From Fictibacillus terranigra (GTDB lineage: Bacteria; Bacillota; Bacilli; Bacillales; Fictibacillaceae): a stretch of DNA of 64,000 nt. The notes beneath the pieces are model-generated. The model saw only the letters and a program-made list of their open reading frames with translations. It had not been told where the DNA came from and searched no databases. Of the stretch, positions 52,325 through 61,663 are shown one piece after another; the first letter of the stretch is position 1; each line of letters opens with the position of its first letter. A program made the position numbers and the translations under genes. The stretch covers positions 310,001-374,000 of the forward strand of contig NZ_JAUHLN010000003.1 of NCBI RefSeq assembly GCF_030412265.1, in the 5' to 3' direction.

Positions 52325-53015
52325 TAATGAACGCCTTACGCCAGAATCCTGCGTAAGGTCTCCATTTAAATTATGTATGAGGAGTGGTCATTCAAAAAGT
52401 AAACGCTGCGGCTTAGGTCCAGTAGGTTTTCCCAAGAGGAAACGGAGATGTCGCCATATCCGCGGTTTCCCTTTACTTCCTCCTTAACGGTGTCGCCAAA
52501 CGTTAGACTGGATTGCCACTTAGTCCGCACTATAATCCTTTTTGAATGTCGCGGGAACAGTCTAGGAGTTTTCCTCAACAGCCCTTACCCATTTCCCTAG
52601 CCTCTTTTGCAGAGATGATTTCATACGGCATGAACAGATTTCAGGCGGCCAACCCTCCATCGTCCTTATGTCCATAATCCCCTCAAGCTCCACTCAAGGC
52701 AGGCTACGCTGCATGTTTCTGCATGTAGCAGAACATTGGCAGGTTCAAACCCCATTTCACAGCAAGGTATTACAACGCAAGCCGCAAAGATGGGGGTCTC
52801 CGCGGAAGCAGGGTCAACGCCCACATGCCATTGTGGATCGCCCTGCGACCTTAACTCCCAGCGTTAACCCAAGGCTGGGCGCCTCAAGCCAACACCAGGA
52901 ACTTCATCGATGTGCCCTTTGGCGGATTTTTAGGCCCGCCTTCAAGAATGGGAGACTGACTAGAATACTGCACCACTCCAAAATATTCTCTATCATACCA
53001 TAAAACTCGAATGCC
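52325..53015 (-). ncRNA. OLE RNA (ornate, large, extremophilic)
   Basis: About 0.7 kb between ispA and oapA has no credible gene on the transcribed strand but is dense in stems. Examples (plus-strand coordinates) are CCCAGC/GCTGGG (52857-52862, 52874-52879), GCAGGG/CCCTGC (52808-52813, 52841-52846) enclosing CCACA/TGTGG (52821-52825, 52832-52836), CCCCAT/ATGGGG (52750-52755, 52790-52795), GGCGG/CCGCC (52921-52925, 52935-52939) and CCTTACGC/GCGTAAGG (52334-52341, 52351-52358). OLE RNA is known from this operon position, directly upstream of its membrane partner gene, in extremophilic Firmicutes. Ends are approximate. I could not test it against the OLE covariance model. Confidence 0.78.
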
Positions 53016-53033
53016 AACAATACGGCTGAAACA

Positions 53034-53912
53034 CTAGTGGTTTCTACTTACAATATAATCCGTGATCCCTTCGAGTATGACAGGATGAACTTTCGCTTCC
53101 CGAAGGTTCTCTTTTGCCAGCTTGATATGGTGGGCGAGCTCTGCTTTTGCTCCATCAAGCGTGAGAAGTTTTGGATAGGTGCTTTTAAAATTATTTTCAT
53201 CACTTCCAGCTTGTTTTCCCAAGAGCTCGGAATCACCGGTTACATCCAAAATATCATCCTGTATCTGGAAGGCGATTCCCAAGTGCCTGCTGAACGCTTT
53301 CAGGCGTGCGAAATCTTCGGTGTCCGCGTCTGCCAGGACCGCACCAAAAAGAACGGATGCTTCAAGGAGGCGCCCCGTTTTTCTTTCGTGGATCGATTGC
53401 AGCTCTTCCAGTGTAAGCTCCTGATTCTCTGATTCCATGTCCACTGCCTGCCCGGCGACCATCCCTTCTGCTCCGGACGCTTCAGAAAGAATGGAAAGGA
53501 GTGAAACTTTCTGCTCAGGTGAATATACATGGCTTCCTGCGATGACCTGAAAACTGAACGTTAGCAAAGCATCGCCTGCGAGGATCGCGATCGCTTCTCC
53601 AAACGCTTTATGATTCGTTGGCTTCCCTCTCCTGTAATCATCATCGTCCATGCAAGGAAGGTCGTCGTGGATGAGTGAATAGGTGTGCACCATCTCGAGT
53701 GCACAGGCAGCTTCCAGACCCACTTCCGCCCTCTTGCCGAAAGCATCGAGAACAGCCAGCGTTAAGATGGGGCGAAGCCGTTTGCCGCCTGCCTGCAGCG
53801 AATAAAGCATGGAGTCTTTTAAAAGGCCAGGAATGGATTTTTCAGCTAGGAAAGAGGGAAGATAATCATTGATGAACTGCCTTTTGTCTTGCAGGTAGTG
53901 TTGAATATCCAT
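53034..53912 (-). CDS. ispA: farnesyl diphosphate synthase (geranyltranstransferase)
   Basis: 292-aa trans-prenyltransferase. The first Asp-rich motif is in LIHDDLPCMDDDDYRRGKPT and the second in FQIQDDILDVTGD; AGGKRLRPILTLAVLDAFG is the substrate-binding region before the first motif. It makes C15 diphosphate from IPP and DMAPP. It directly follows xseB and precedes the OLE RNA region in one transcription direction. Confidence 0.94.
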   Translation of the reverse strand: MDIQHYLQDKRQFINDYLPSFLAEKSIPGLLKDSMLYSLQAGGKRLRPILTLAVLDAFGKRAEVGLEAACALEMVHTYSLIHDDLPCMDDDDYRRGKPTNHKAFGEAIAILAGDALLTFSFQVIAGSHVYSPEQKVSLLSILSEASGAEGMVAGQAVDMESENQELTLEELQSIHERKTGRLLEASVLFGAVLADADTEDFARLKAFSRHLGIAFQIQDDILDVTGDSELLGKQAGSDENNFKSTYPKLLTLDGAKAELAHHIKLAKENLREAKVHPVILEGITDYIVSRNH

Positions 53913-53914
53913 GA

Positions 53915-54154
53915 TTATTTCTCTTCTTCCTGAATGATAAACGGGGCTGCTTCTCCATTATCTTTCATGATCGTATCCATTTTTTGTTCAATGTTCTGAA
54001 GTTTGGTATGGCATACTTTTGACAGAGCCATCCCCTGCTGAAACAAATCTATACTCTCTTCAAGAGGGACATCCCCTTCTTCCAGCCGTTCAACGATTTG
54101 TTCCAGCTGTTCCATTGCTTCTTCAAAGGTAATATTATTTTTCTCAGCCATTAT
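53915..54154 (-). CDS. xseB: exodeoxyribonuclease VII small subunit
   Basis: 79-aa helical protein with the family pattern [20 protein letters not shown] and [16 protein letters not shown]. Start 54154 has GGAGGAG upstream and lies inside the end of xseA (11-nt overlap). It binds XseA to form the single-strand-specific nuclease. It stops 2 nt before ispA starts. Confidence 0.93.
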   Translation of the reverse strand: MMAEKNNITFEEAMEQLEQIVERLEEGDVPLEESIDLFQQGMALSKVCHTKLQNIEQKMDTIMKDNGEAAPFIIQEEEK

Positions 54155-55493
54155 TTTTCTCCTCCAATCCCCAAACCTGGCAATCCAATTTTCCATCCTG
54201 CAGCCGGACCTTTATGGTGTCTCCAGGCTGTATCTGTTTCACGCTTTTAACGAGCTGCTCGTCTTCCCTATACACAAGACTGTAGCCTCTCTCCATAACT
54301 GCCAGTGGATTTAGGGCATTCAAACGTGACAGTTTGCTTTGAAATCCCGACTGGCTCCCCTTCACTTGCTGCTGCATAGAACGTATTAAGGATTTTCCAA
54401 GCTTCAACTGCTTCTCTTTCATTTTCAGGATCTGATCTCCTGGTGAAAAATAGGACAGCTGTTTCTGCATTTGACGGATTTTGCTTTTCTGGCGTTCAAT
54501 ATTTCGGTTCATCTCTCTTGTCATCATCTCAAGCACACGGTCGAGTTCGACTTCTTTCTGCTTGATCAGCTGATCAGGATAGCGGAAAGCATAAGATTTT
54601 TGCAGTCTTGACAGCCGCTGGCGGTACTGGGCGATCTGGTCACCAACCGCCCGGGTCAATCTGAAATGGCGTTGAGCGAGCCTGTCATGCAGTTCGGCAA
54701 TATGCGGAACGGCCAATTCAGCAGCTGCAGTCGGTGTTGGTGCCCTGAGATCAGCTACAAAATCCGCGATCGTAAAGTCCGTCTCGTGTCCGACAGCGGA
54801 TATGACGGGAATGGTTGATCCATAAATGGCCCTTGCTACCAGCTCTTCGTTAAAAGCCCATAATTCTTCTATCGAGCCGCCTCCTCGTCCAATAATAAGA
54901 ACATGAGAAGGTCCCCTATTTGCTTTTTCGATCGCTTTTGCGATAGATGCCGCGGCACCTGAACCCTGAACAAGTACTGGATATACCGTTACTTTCGCAA
55001 TGGGAAAACGGCGCCTGATCGTCGTTATAATATCCCTTACAGCTGCTCCGGTCGGTGAAGTGATGACTCCAATCTCATCCGGAAACGAAGGAACCTTCTT
55101 TTTACGGGAAGAATCAAACAGCCCTTCGGATTCAAGCTTTCGCTTCAGCTCTTCGTAGGCTAGGAACAAATTGCCTACTCCGTCTTTTTTCATCGTCCTT
55201 GCATAGAGCTGATACTGGCCCTGAGGTTCATATACGGAAATTTCACCCTGAATCAGTACCTTCATCCCTTCTTCGGGCTGAAAGGATAGAAAACGGTTAT
55301 TTCCGGAAAACATGACTGCATTGACTTTGCTGTGCTCATCCTTCAAAGTAAAATACAAATGACCGCGGCTATGTCGTTTGACATTGGAAAGTTCTCCGCG
55401 GACCCATACGTTATTCAAGTTGTCATCCTCTTCAAAAACCCGCTTAATGTAACGGGTAACTGAGCTTATCGTTACATAACGGTCATTTTGCAT
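54144..55493 (-). CDS. xseA: exodeoxyribonuclease VII large subunit
   Basis: 449-aa nuclease subunit. The N-terminal OB fold includes [20 protein letters not shown]. The catalytic core has [36 protein letters not shown] and [29 protein letters not shown]-type motifs (positions about 235-265). A long coiled coil runs to about residue 390. ATG 55493 has AAGGAG 7 nt upstream. It degrades single-stranded DNA to oligonucleotides with XseB. Confidence 0.94.
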   Translation of the reverse strand: MQNDRYVTISSVTRYIKRVFEEDDNLNNVWVRGELSNVKRHSRGHLYFTLKDEHSKVNAVMFSGNNRFLSFQPEEGMKVLIQGEISVYEPQGQYQLYARTMKKDGVGNLFLAYEELKRKLESEGLFDSSRKKKVPSFPDEIGVITSPTGAAVRDIITTIRRRFPIAKVTVYPVLVQGSGAAASIAKAIEKANRGPSHVLIIGRGGGSIEELWAFNEELVARAIYGSTIPVISAVGHETDFTIADFVADLRAPTPTAAAELAVPHIAELHDRLAQRHFRLTRAVGDQIAQYRQRLSRLQKSYAFRYPDQLIKQKEVELDRVLEMMTREMNRNIERQKSKIRQMQKQLSYFSPGDQILKMKEKQLKLGKSLIRSMQQQVKGSQSGFQSKLSRLNALNPLAVMERGYSLVYREDEQLVKSVKQIQPGDTIKVRLQDGKLDCQVWGLEEKNNG

Positions 55494-55537
55494 GAAACGT
55501 CTCCTTTTTCGCACTTACCGCATTTCTTGCTGGTACA

Positions 55538-55933
55538 CTATTTTGAAAAATGCTGGACAATTTTTACGAGAACACCGTTTACAAAACGGCCTGACTCTTC
55601 TCCTCCGAAGACCTTGGCAAGTTCAATCGCTTCATTCATTGATACATTAACGGGAATATCCCCAAGAAACTGCATTTCGTAAACAGCGAGGCGAAGAACT
55701 GCCTTTTCAACATTCGCTAAACGGGAAAAACTCCAGTTTTCCAAATGATTGGAAATGATTTCATCGATCTCCTGTTTATTTTCAACAGTGCCGAACACAA
55801 GGGAATGAAGAAATTCATCTTCCTTTTCTCCTTCTTCCAATACATGCGCGATCGCAGCTTCCGGTTGGATATCGCTGACCTCAATTTGGAACAAAGATTG
55901 AAATGCTTTTTCTCTTGCAAGCCTACGTTTCAT
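55538..55933 (-). CDS. nusB: transcription antitermination factor NusB
   Basis: 131-aa all-helical RNA-binding protein with the NusB pattern RRLAREKAFQSLFQIEVSD near the start and AVLRLAVYEMQFLGDIPVNV with NEAIELAKVFGGEESGRFVNGVL-like C-terminal region (about residues 100-122). It acts with NusE/S10 at boxA in rRNA operons. It lies between yqhY and xseA in the conserved order, after a terminator. Confidence 0.94.
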   Translation of the reverse strand: MKRRLAREKAFQSLFQIEVSDIQPEAAIAHVLEEGEKEDEFLHSLVFGTVENKQEIDEIISNHLENWSFSRLANVEKAVLRLAVYEMQFLGDIPVNVSMNEAIELAKVFGGEESGRFVNGVLVKIVQHFSK

Positions 55934-56003
55934 TTTTTACTTCCTTTCGTTCGTACCATAATATAAGTGAAATCATATCATATGTCCTAAAGAGTTAACA
56001 ATC

Positions 56004-56037
56004 GCAAAAAAATAAAGGGGATATGAGAATCCCCTTT
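56004..56037 (-). terminator. terminator downstream of yqhY
   Basis: AAAGGGGAT / ATCCCCTTT (56014-56022, 56029-56037) followed by ATTTTTTTG on the minus strand, just beyond the yqhY stop. It separates accBC-yqhY from nusB-xseAB-ispA. Confidence 0.82.
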
Positions 56038-56038
56038 A

Positions 56039-56443
56039 TCAGTATGCTTCAGGCGCTTCCAGCTGCTTTTCTTTTGCTTCAAACTGGACACCGACAACAA
56101 ATATGTTGATCTCACTCGCCTCAAGGGCTGTCATATTCTTGAGTCCCTGCCGGATGTGGTCCTGGATAGACAGTGCCACTTCAGGTATGGAGACACCATA
56201 ATTCATGATCACATAAACACTGATGGCAATCCCTTCTTCTCCAAGCTCAACTTTTACACCCTTGCTATGAGATTTTTTCCCAAATCGCTCGGCAACACCC
56301 GTCGCAAAGTTGCCTCGCATTGAAGCGACTCCCTCTACATCAGAAGCAGCGATGCTTGCAATTACTTCAATAACTTCAGGAGATATTTCCACTCGTCCAA
56401 GTTCAGAATGATGCTCTTCCATTTCAAATGTAAGCTCACTCAT
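56039..56443 (-). CDS. yqhY: Asp23/Gls24 family protein YqhY
   Basis: 134-aa protein of the Asp23 (DUF322) family: GRVEISPEVIEVIASIAAS near residue 16, EGVASMRGN and VYVIMNYGVSIPEVALSIQD. YqhY is conserved next to accBC and in B. subtilis its loss perturbs acetyl-CoA carboxylase and malonyl-CoA/fatty acid balance. That fits its place 17 nt after accC here. No membrane anchor is seen. Confidence 0.9.
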   Translation of the reverse strand: MSELTFEMEEHHSELGRVEISPEVIEVIASIAASDVEGVASMRGNFATGVAERFGKKSHSKGVKVELGEEGIAISVYVIMNYGVSIPEVALSIQDHIRQGLKNMTALEASEINIFVVGVQFEAKEKQLEAPEAY

Positions 56444-56459
56444 TGTTTACACCTCCATG

Positions 56460-57821
56460 CTATTTTACAGACTTTGACGTCAAGTCATGAATTTCTAAAA
56501 ACTTTGTATTAAAGTCGCCGTTTACAAATGTAGCGTGATTTAGAAGGCGCAAGTGGAACGGGATCGTCGTATGGACACCCTCAATCACAAATTCATTCAA
56601 TGCCCTCTTCATTCGGTCGATTGCTTCTTGTCTCGTTTTTCCGTACGTGATCACTTTCGCAATCATCGAATCATAGTACGGAGGAATCGTATAGCCCGGA
56701 TAAGCTGCTGAATCTACACGCACACCCAATCCGCCAGGCGGCAGGTACATTTCAATCTTGCCTGCAGACGGCATAAAATTCTTATCCGGATTCTCGGCGT
56801 TAATACGGCACTCGATGGCCCATCCCTGGAATTCAATATCTCCTTGGGAAACACTTAAATGTTCACCAGAAGCTACACGGATCTGCTGCTTGATCAAGTC
56901 AATTCCGGTAACCATCTCTGTCACCGGATGTTCAACCTGTATGCGCGTGTTCATTTCCATGAAATAAAAATCACCCGTATTATGGTCAAAGATAAATTCA
57001 ACGGTTCCGGCCCCTGAATAATTAACCGCTTCTGCTGCCCTCACAGCGGCACGTCCCATCTCCTCGCGTTTTTCTGGGGAGATGGCGGGTGATGGTGTTT
57101 CTTCTAAAAGCTTCTGCAGCCGTCTTTGAATACTGCAGTCCCTTTCACCAAGATGCACGACATTTCCGTAATTATCAGCAAGTACTTGAATTTCAACATG
57201 GCGGAAATCTTCAATGAACTTTTCAATGTATACTCCCGGGTTTCCGAAAGCTGTTGCAGCTTCCTGCTGAGTGATGGAGATTCCCTTTATGAGTTCAGCC
57301 TCTGTCTTCGCGATCCGTATTCCTTTACCTCCGCCGCCAGCAGTGGCTTTGATAATAACAGGATACCCAATTTCTTCCGCAAGTTCAATTGCTTCTTCTT
57401 TACTCGAAATGATTCCGTTTGAACCGGGTACGATCGGTACGCCGGCTTCTTTCATCGTCGCGCGCGCAACGTCTTTAATCCCCATTTTGTTGATCGCATC
57501 AGCACTTGGCCCGACAAACTTTACGTTGCACTCGGAGCAGATCTCAGCAAAGTCAGCATTCTCAGCCAAGAACCCATAGCCCGGATGGATGGCGTCACTT
57601 CCTGTAAGCATCGCCGTGCTCATTATGTTTGTGAAGTTTAAGTAGCTGTCTTTGGAAGATTTTGGTCCAATGCAATATGCTTCATCGGCAAGACGAACAT
57701 GCAGGGCATCCTTATCTGCTTCAGAATAGACAGCTACTGTTTCTATGTTTAATTCTTTACATGCCCTGATGATCCGGACGGCAATTTCCCCCCGGTTCGC
57801 AACTAACAGCTTTTTAATCAT
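56460..57821 (-). CDS. accC: acetyl-CoA carboxylase, biotin carboxylase subunit
   Basis: 453-aa ATP-grasp enzyme. The N-terminal [20 protein letters not shown], glycine-rich ATP loop [31 protein letters not shown] and catalytic [19 protein letters not shown] are all present. ATG 57821 (starting MIKKLL) fits the family better than the frame start 12 nt upstream. It carboxylates biotin on AccB, whose gene ends 14 nt upstream. A FapR-like site precedes the accB-accC-yqhY unit. Confidence 0.95.
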   Translation of the reverse strand: MIKKLLVANRGEIAVRIIRACKELNIETVAVYSEADKDALHVRLADEAYCIGPKSSKDSYLNFTNIMSTAMLTGSDAIHPGYGFLAENADFAEICSECNVKFVGPSADAINKMGIKDVARATMKEAGVPIVPGSNGIISSKEEAIELAEEIGYPVIIKATAGGGGKGIRIAKTEAELIKGISITQQEAATAFGNPGVYIEKFIEDFRHVEIQVLADNYGNVVHLGERDCSIQRRLQKLLEETPSPAISPEKREEMGRAAVRAAEAVNYSGAGTVEFIFDHNTGDFYFMEMNTRIQVEHPVTEMVTGIDLIKQQIRVASGEHLSVSQGDIEFQGWAIECRINAENPDKNFMPSAGKIEMYLPPGGLGVRVDSAAYPGYTIPPYYDSMIAKVITYGKTRQEAIDRMKRALNEFVIEGVHTTIPFHLRLLNHATFVNGDFNTKFLEIHDLTSKSVK

Positions 57822-57835
57822 TGTAGAATACACCT

Positions 57836-58336
57836 CTATTCCGCTTTAACTAAAAAGAGGGGCTGTCCATACTCTACGAGTTGCCCGTTTTCAACAAGGA
57901 TTTCAACGATTTCCCCGTTTACTTCTGCTTCAATTTCATTAAACAGCTTCATCGCTTCAATGATACAAACGATGGAATCTTTGCTGACTTTATCCCCTGT
58001 TTTGACATAAACAGGGGTTTCCGGTGATGGGGATGCGTAGAAAGTACCAACCATTGGGGATTCAATCTTATGTAAGTTGGCATCTTCTTTCTTTTCAGCC
58101 ACAGGAGCTGCTGGAGCTTCCGCAGGTGCTGATGGTGCAGCAGCTGGCTGAACAGCTTGTGCAGGAGGCGCGGTTTGAATTGCTGCCGGTGCAGCTGCTT
58201 GCTCTAAGCCTTGCTGTATACTTGTCTCATTTTTCTTAAGGACGATTTTTTCACCGTCATTTTCATATTGAAATTCGTCAATACTGGATTTGTCAATTAG
58301 TTTAATCAGTTCTCGGATTTCTTGTATTTTAAACAC
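57836..58336 (-). CDS. accB: acetyl-CoA carboxylase, biotin carboxyl carrier protein
   Basis: 166-aa carrier. The N-terminal helix [20 protein letters not shown] is followed by an Ala/Pro linker of about 45 residues ([16 protein letters not shown]) and a biotinyl domain with the modified Lys in [15 protein letters not shown]. The chosen start is GTG 58336 with AAGGAG 9 nt upstream; this matches the short AccB N-terminus, while an in-frame start 30 nt upstream does not. First gene of accB-accC-yqhY. Confidence 0.94.
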   Translation of the reverse strand: MFKIQEIRELIKLIDKSSIDEFQYENDGEKIVLKKNETSIQQGLEQAAAPAAIQTAPPAQAVQPAAAPSAPAEAPAAPVAEKKEDANLHKIESPMVGTFYASPSPETPVYVKTGDKVSKDSIVCIIEAMKLFNEIEAEVNGEIVEILVENGQLVEYGQPLFLVKAE

Positions 58337-58397
58337 GAAATTCCACTCCTTTTTCAATCGATACACGGTGTTGTATGCCGTATCTTAGCACCTTCTA

Positions 58398-58414
58398 TTG
58401 TTACCTGGTACTAG
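58398..58414. promoter_or_regulatory. FapR-like operator upstream of accB
   Basis: TTGTTACCTGGTACTAG matches an idealised FapR palindrome TTAGTACCTGGTACTAA at 14 of 17 positions. It lies 62-78 nt upstream of accB, just after a TATGAT -10-like element on the minus strand. FapR represses lipid-synthesis genes until malonyl-CoA rises. Confidence 0.45.
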
Positions 58415-58573
58415 CAAATCATATCATAATCTGGGCCTAAAGAATAGTTTTAATCGCTATACATGTACATAATACATGTAATCTGCATTGAATGTAAGCG
58501 ATTGCTCCATTTTTTCTTCAGTATCATCTTGACCAACGTTCAGGCTTAACATACTACTTTACGAAAATCCCTG

Positions 58574-58605
58574 AATATAAAAAGCCGGGGCGTTATCCCC
58601 GGCTT
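58574..58605 (-). terminator. terminator of the spoIIIA operon
   Basis: AAGCCGGGG / CCCCGGCTT (58582-58590, 58597-58605) followed on the minus strand by TTTATATT; it overlaps the spoIIIAH stop codon. Confidence 0.87.
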
Positions 58606-59152
58606 ATTTTGCAGGTTTTTGAAATTCGACTGCCACTTGCTTGTTTCCTAGCTGTTCTTCTGCTTTTTTCATAATTTTAACCGCCTCATTTGAAGAATGC
58701 TTCCCTTTGACGATGATTCTCACTTCATTATCCATCGTGTTGACGAGAGCATCATCGTAGCCCATGGTTTTAATTAAGGTCTCCAGTGTGGACTCTTTCA
58801 TCGTGAGAGATTGAAGCTCTGATATTTTTGCAAGTGCTTCAGCCTGTACCTCAGCAGAGGCATTTGGAGAAGCAATCGCTGCCGTATATTTGCTGCTCAG
58901 TTCATCTCGGGTTTCGTCTCTTTTCATTCGAAGAGCGGTAAAAAGATCATCTCCTGCCGCACTCGTAACAGCCGCATCAGATCCTTTCTTGTTCTTTGCT
59001 GGCTGCTCCTGCTTGGTAGAGGCTGTATTTTTCCCTTTTTCAAGATAGGCAAGGTCGTCTCCTGAACCTGGAGCCGTAATATAATATACGGAAAGGACGA
59101 TAATCAAGCTAAGCATCGTTAGCAGCCAAACGGTTTGTTTCTTTAATAGCAT
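58604..59152 (-). CDS. spoIIIAH: stage III sporulation protein AH
   Basis: 182-aa mother-cell protein. A single N-terminal membrane anchor (VWLLTMLSLIIVLSVYYI) is followed by a low-complexity linker and a YscJ/FliF-like domain (about residues 70-180, ending ...EEQLGNKQVAVEFQK). It forms the ring that binds forespore SpoIIQ across the intermembrane space, making the feeding channel. It is somewhat shorter than the B. subtilis protein, the linker being reduced. Last gene of the operon. Confidence 0.93.
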   Translation of the reverse strand: MLLKKQTVWLLTMLSLIIVLSVYYITAPGSGDDLAYLEKGKNTASTKQEQPAKNKKGSDAAVTSAAGDDLFTALRMKRDETRDELSSKYTAAIASPNASAEVQAEALAKISELQSLTMKESTLETLIKTMGYDDALVNTMDNEVRIIVKGKHSSNEAVKIMKKAEEQLGNKQVAVEFQKPAK

Positions 59153-59154
59153 TT

Positions 59155-59814
59155 CTATTCCCCCTCAAATTTTTTCGGTATCACTGACACTCTGTCACTT
59201 CCGATATCAAAAACCTTTGTTACTGCATCTATGATCATTTCTTTGATGCGCAGGTTTTCTGCTCCTTCAGCGGCAACAATCACTCCGCGGACTTTTGGCT
59301 TCTCCGTCGTAATGATGATCGGCCTTTCTTCATCTCCGCTCTTTATCGTCACCACTTCTTCATCCGTTTTAATATCATTGATCGTTCGTTCCCCGCCATT
59401 TTTATCCGTTTCCTTCGTAGTCTGATTTTGCCTTCTCTCGTTCTTCTCGATCTCCTTCGTCTCCGTCGTATCCAGGGTAACCATTACCCTTACCTTCTTT
59501 ACGCCGGAGATCTGCTCGAGGATATCTCTCAACTGTGTTTCATAATTGTCTTCGTACTCTCTGAACTTCTTTGAAGAAGAGGTCCCGGATGGTTTAAATA
59601 CCGTTTTTGCTTCGTCCGGAGCTTTAATGCCAGCGGTCGGCAGACTTCCATTTTCCGACGGTGACGGGCTGAAAATTTTACTCGCAATCATGATGGCGAA
59701 GCCCAGCAGCAACAGCAGCCATATATAAGGTGGCGGGCCTTTTTTTCCATTTCCGCCGGGCAGCAGGGCCATTATTTTTTGAAGCCCGTTCTTGCTGCTG
59801 TTGTTACCCGCCAT
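59155..59814 (-). CDS. spoIIIAG: stage III sporulation protein AG
   Basis: 219-aa protein with one membrane helix (PYIWLLLLLGFAIMIASKIF) and a ring-building domain. It shows the typical EYEDNYETQLRDILEQISGV and VRVMVTLDTTETKEIEKNE, an acidic/basic insert, and RGVIVAAEGAENLRIKEMI. It oligomerises into the large SpoIIIAG ring of the channel. It overlaps spoIIIAF by 11 nt. Confidence 0.93.
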   Translation of the reverse strand: MAGNNSSKNGLQKIMALLPGGNGKKGPPPYIWLLLLLGFAIMIASKIFSPSPSENGSLPTAGIKAPDEAKTVFKPSGTSSSKKFREYEDNYETQLRDILEQISGVKKVRVMVTLDTTETKEIEKNERRQNQTTKETDKNGGERTINDIKTDEEVVTIKSGDEERPIIITTEKPKVRGVIVAAEGAENLRIKEMIIDAVTKVFDIGSDRVSVIPKKFEGE

Positions 59815-60442
59815 TTTCCTCTCCTCCTTCCGTAAAGATCAGTACGTTTTCCTTTTTCATCTGCCATTTCTTTGCTAGGAACGTTTGAATCGGCTTCGCT
59901 TCTATTTGTGTTTCTTTCTCTTTCTGAACAGGCTGATCGGCGTTAATTTCTACTTTCTTGACTGCAGGGACTGAAATGTCCTTCTGATCTCCGCCCTGTC
60001 CAATGACGACGTGGACTGAATCTATTGTTTTTGCTGTCAGCTCGCCTTGAGACGGTCCACTTTTCGGTATCAATTGCAGACTCAGTATCGCTACACCATA
60101 GTTTGCCTTCAACTCCTCTTTAACTAGGTTTTCCATGTGGACACGCGTTTGTTCTAAAATATATGCAGATTGGGAGTCTTGTATTTCTTTTTTATTCTTT
60201 TCTATCGAATTTTTTATATCACTCTCATTAAATTGATGCTCTACGCCAATCGCCTCAAACACTTTGTCCACATTGGAACCTGCAATCTTGAGGATCGGAT
60301 TGAGGATGGCCAGAATGAGGAGCAGGCCAACCACCATTTTGATATATTTTTGAAAACTGCTATTTGGGATGAGCAGATCTACGATGACCGCAAGAAGAAT
60401 GATCAGAACGATATTTGAAATCCAGTCCGTCAAAAAATTCAT
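59804..60442 (-). CDS. spoIIIAF: stage III sporulation protein AF
   Basis: 212-aa protein. Two N-terminal membrane helices (NFLTDWISNIVLIILLAVI and YIKMVVGLLLILAILNPIL) precede a soluble ring-building-like domain with SQSAYILEQTRVHMENLVKE and SLQLIPKSG. The second of two adjacent ATGs is taken, as GGGAGG is then 5 nt away. Component of the SpoIIIA-SpoIIQ channel needed for late sigma-G activity. Confidence 0.9.
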   Translation of the reverse strand: MNFLTDWISNIVLIILLAVIVDLLIPNSSFQKYIKMVVGLLLILAILNPILKIAGSNVDKVFEAIGVEHQFNESDIKNSIEKNKKEIQDSQSAYILEQTRVHMENLVKEELKANYGVAILSLQLIPKSGPSQGELTAKTIDSVHVVIGQGGDQKDISVPAVKKVEINADQPVQKEKETQIEAKPIQTFLAKKWQMKKENVLIFTEGGEENGG

Positions 60443-60454
60443 CATGGCCTCCCG

Positions 60455-61657
60455 CTAACGGATCATTAATGATAGATTTCCAGCTGCTACAATAACCGTT
60501 ACCGCAAGAAAAAACATGATGGAGACGGTTGCCAGGGCAGCAAAGATATACAGGACACTCTTCCCGATAATCCCGAGGCATTCGATGATTGGACCGCCCC
60601 CTAACGGCTGCAGGACAGCAGCCGCAAAACTGAAGATAAAACCTAGCGCAAGTACTTTAATGGCCGGAAATACAGCCAGGAGAAACAAGATGGCAACGCC
60701 TGCAATCCCTACAGTATTCTTTAAAAGGACGGAAGCGCTCATCACTGTATCCGTTGCATCTGTGAACATCCTGCCGACGACCGGTATGAAATTGCCGGTA
60801 ATAAACTTGGCCGTTTTGACCGTGATCCCGTCAGCGACCGCTGTTGTGGCTCCCTGAACGCTGATTACACTGAGAAAAACCGTGAAAAAAACCGCCAGAG
60901 CTCCCATTGCAAGTGATCTTAGCAGCTTGGCCAGCTGTGTGACCTTATGATGCTCAGACAGTGTACTCACAATGCTTAACAAGGCCGACAAGAAAAGGAG
61001 CGGAAGAACAAAATTGTTGATAAGAAGGCCGCTCGAGTTTACAAGGAACACGATGACCGGATGAAAAAAAGCAACGGATGTCACACTGCCCACGGTGGCC
61101 ATCAAAGCAAGCAGCAGGGGGACGAGGGCCATCATAAAGTCCATCATTGTGCTGATGGCCCCCTGAGCATACTGCATGGCAATATGAAAGCTGTTTAAAG
61201 CAAGGATGATGAGCACCATATAGATGATAGAATAGGCCACCCTGCTGATGCTGTGGTGTTCAAAGGCATTCTGTATCGTCTGCAGCAGCATGCTGAAAAC
61301 AGTGAGCAAAATCAAAGTGCCAAGGAGTTTTCCTTGAATGAGAACTTCATAGAATAAGTACTTTAATATGCCTAACGCCCATGCTTTAATACTGAAATCT
61401 TTTTCCCCTTTTATGAAATCAAGCAATGATCCTTTTTGGGTTTCCGGCAGAAATCCCCCATATTCTGTCATAATGGTTGTCCAATATTCTTTAATGTCTT
61501 CTACTCCCAGCTTGGACAGCTGTTCATCCATGATGTTCTGGGTGATGGAAGAGGCGCTCGCAGGCTGCACCCCGCTGCCCCACGTATAAAGGCCATAGAG
61601 TACAAGAAATAGAATGAGAATTTTAGTAGAAAAAGTTTGGTGCTGAACCGTCTTCAT
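60455..61657 (-). CDS. spoIIIAE: stage III sporulation protein AE
   Basis: 400-aa polytopic protein. An N-terminal signal-like segment (ILILFLVLYGLYTWGSG) is followed by the family stretch LSKLGVEDIKEYWTTIMTEY with GGFLPETQKGSLLDFIKGE. About seven hydrophobic spans continue to the C-terminus. It is the putative membrane translocation component of the channel, resembling export-apparatus proteins. AGGAGG lies unusually close to the ATG, with GAGG further up; the exact start is a little uncertain. Confidence 0.9.
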   Translation of the reverse strand: MKTVQHQTFSTKILILFLVLYGLYTWGSGVQPASASSITQNIMDEQLSKLGVEDIKEYWTTIMTEYGGFLPETQKGSLLDFIKGEKDFSIKAWALGILKYLFYEVLIQGKLLGTLILLTVFSMLLQTIQNAFEHHSISRVAYSIIYMVLIILALNSFHIAMQYAQGAISTMMDFMMALVPLLLALMATVGSVTSVAFFHPVIVFLVNSSGLLINNFVLPLLFLSALLSIVSTLSEHHKVTQLAKLLRSLAMGALAVFFTVFLSVISVQGATTAVADGITVKTAKFITGNFIPVVGRMFTDATDTVMSASVLLKNTVGIAGVAILFLLAVFPAIKVLALGFIFSFAAAVLQPLGGGPIIECLGIIGKSVLYIFAALATVSIMFFLAVTVIVAAGNLSLMIR

Positions 61658-61663
61658 CACCTC

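Noticed and set aside
52668-53003. 111-codon open frame on the plus strand in the ispA-oapA gap (and a 70-codon one at 52366-52578 on the minus strand)
   Set aside because: Low-complexity translations, no ribosome sites; the interval is better explained as structured OLE RNA.
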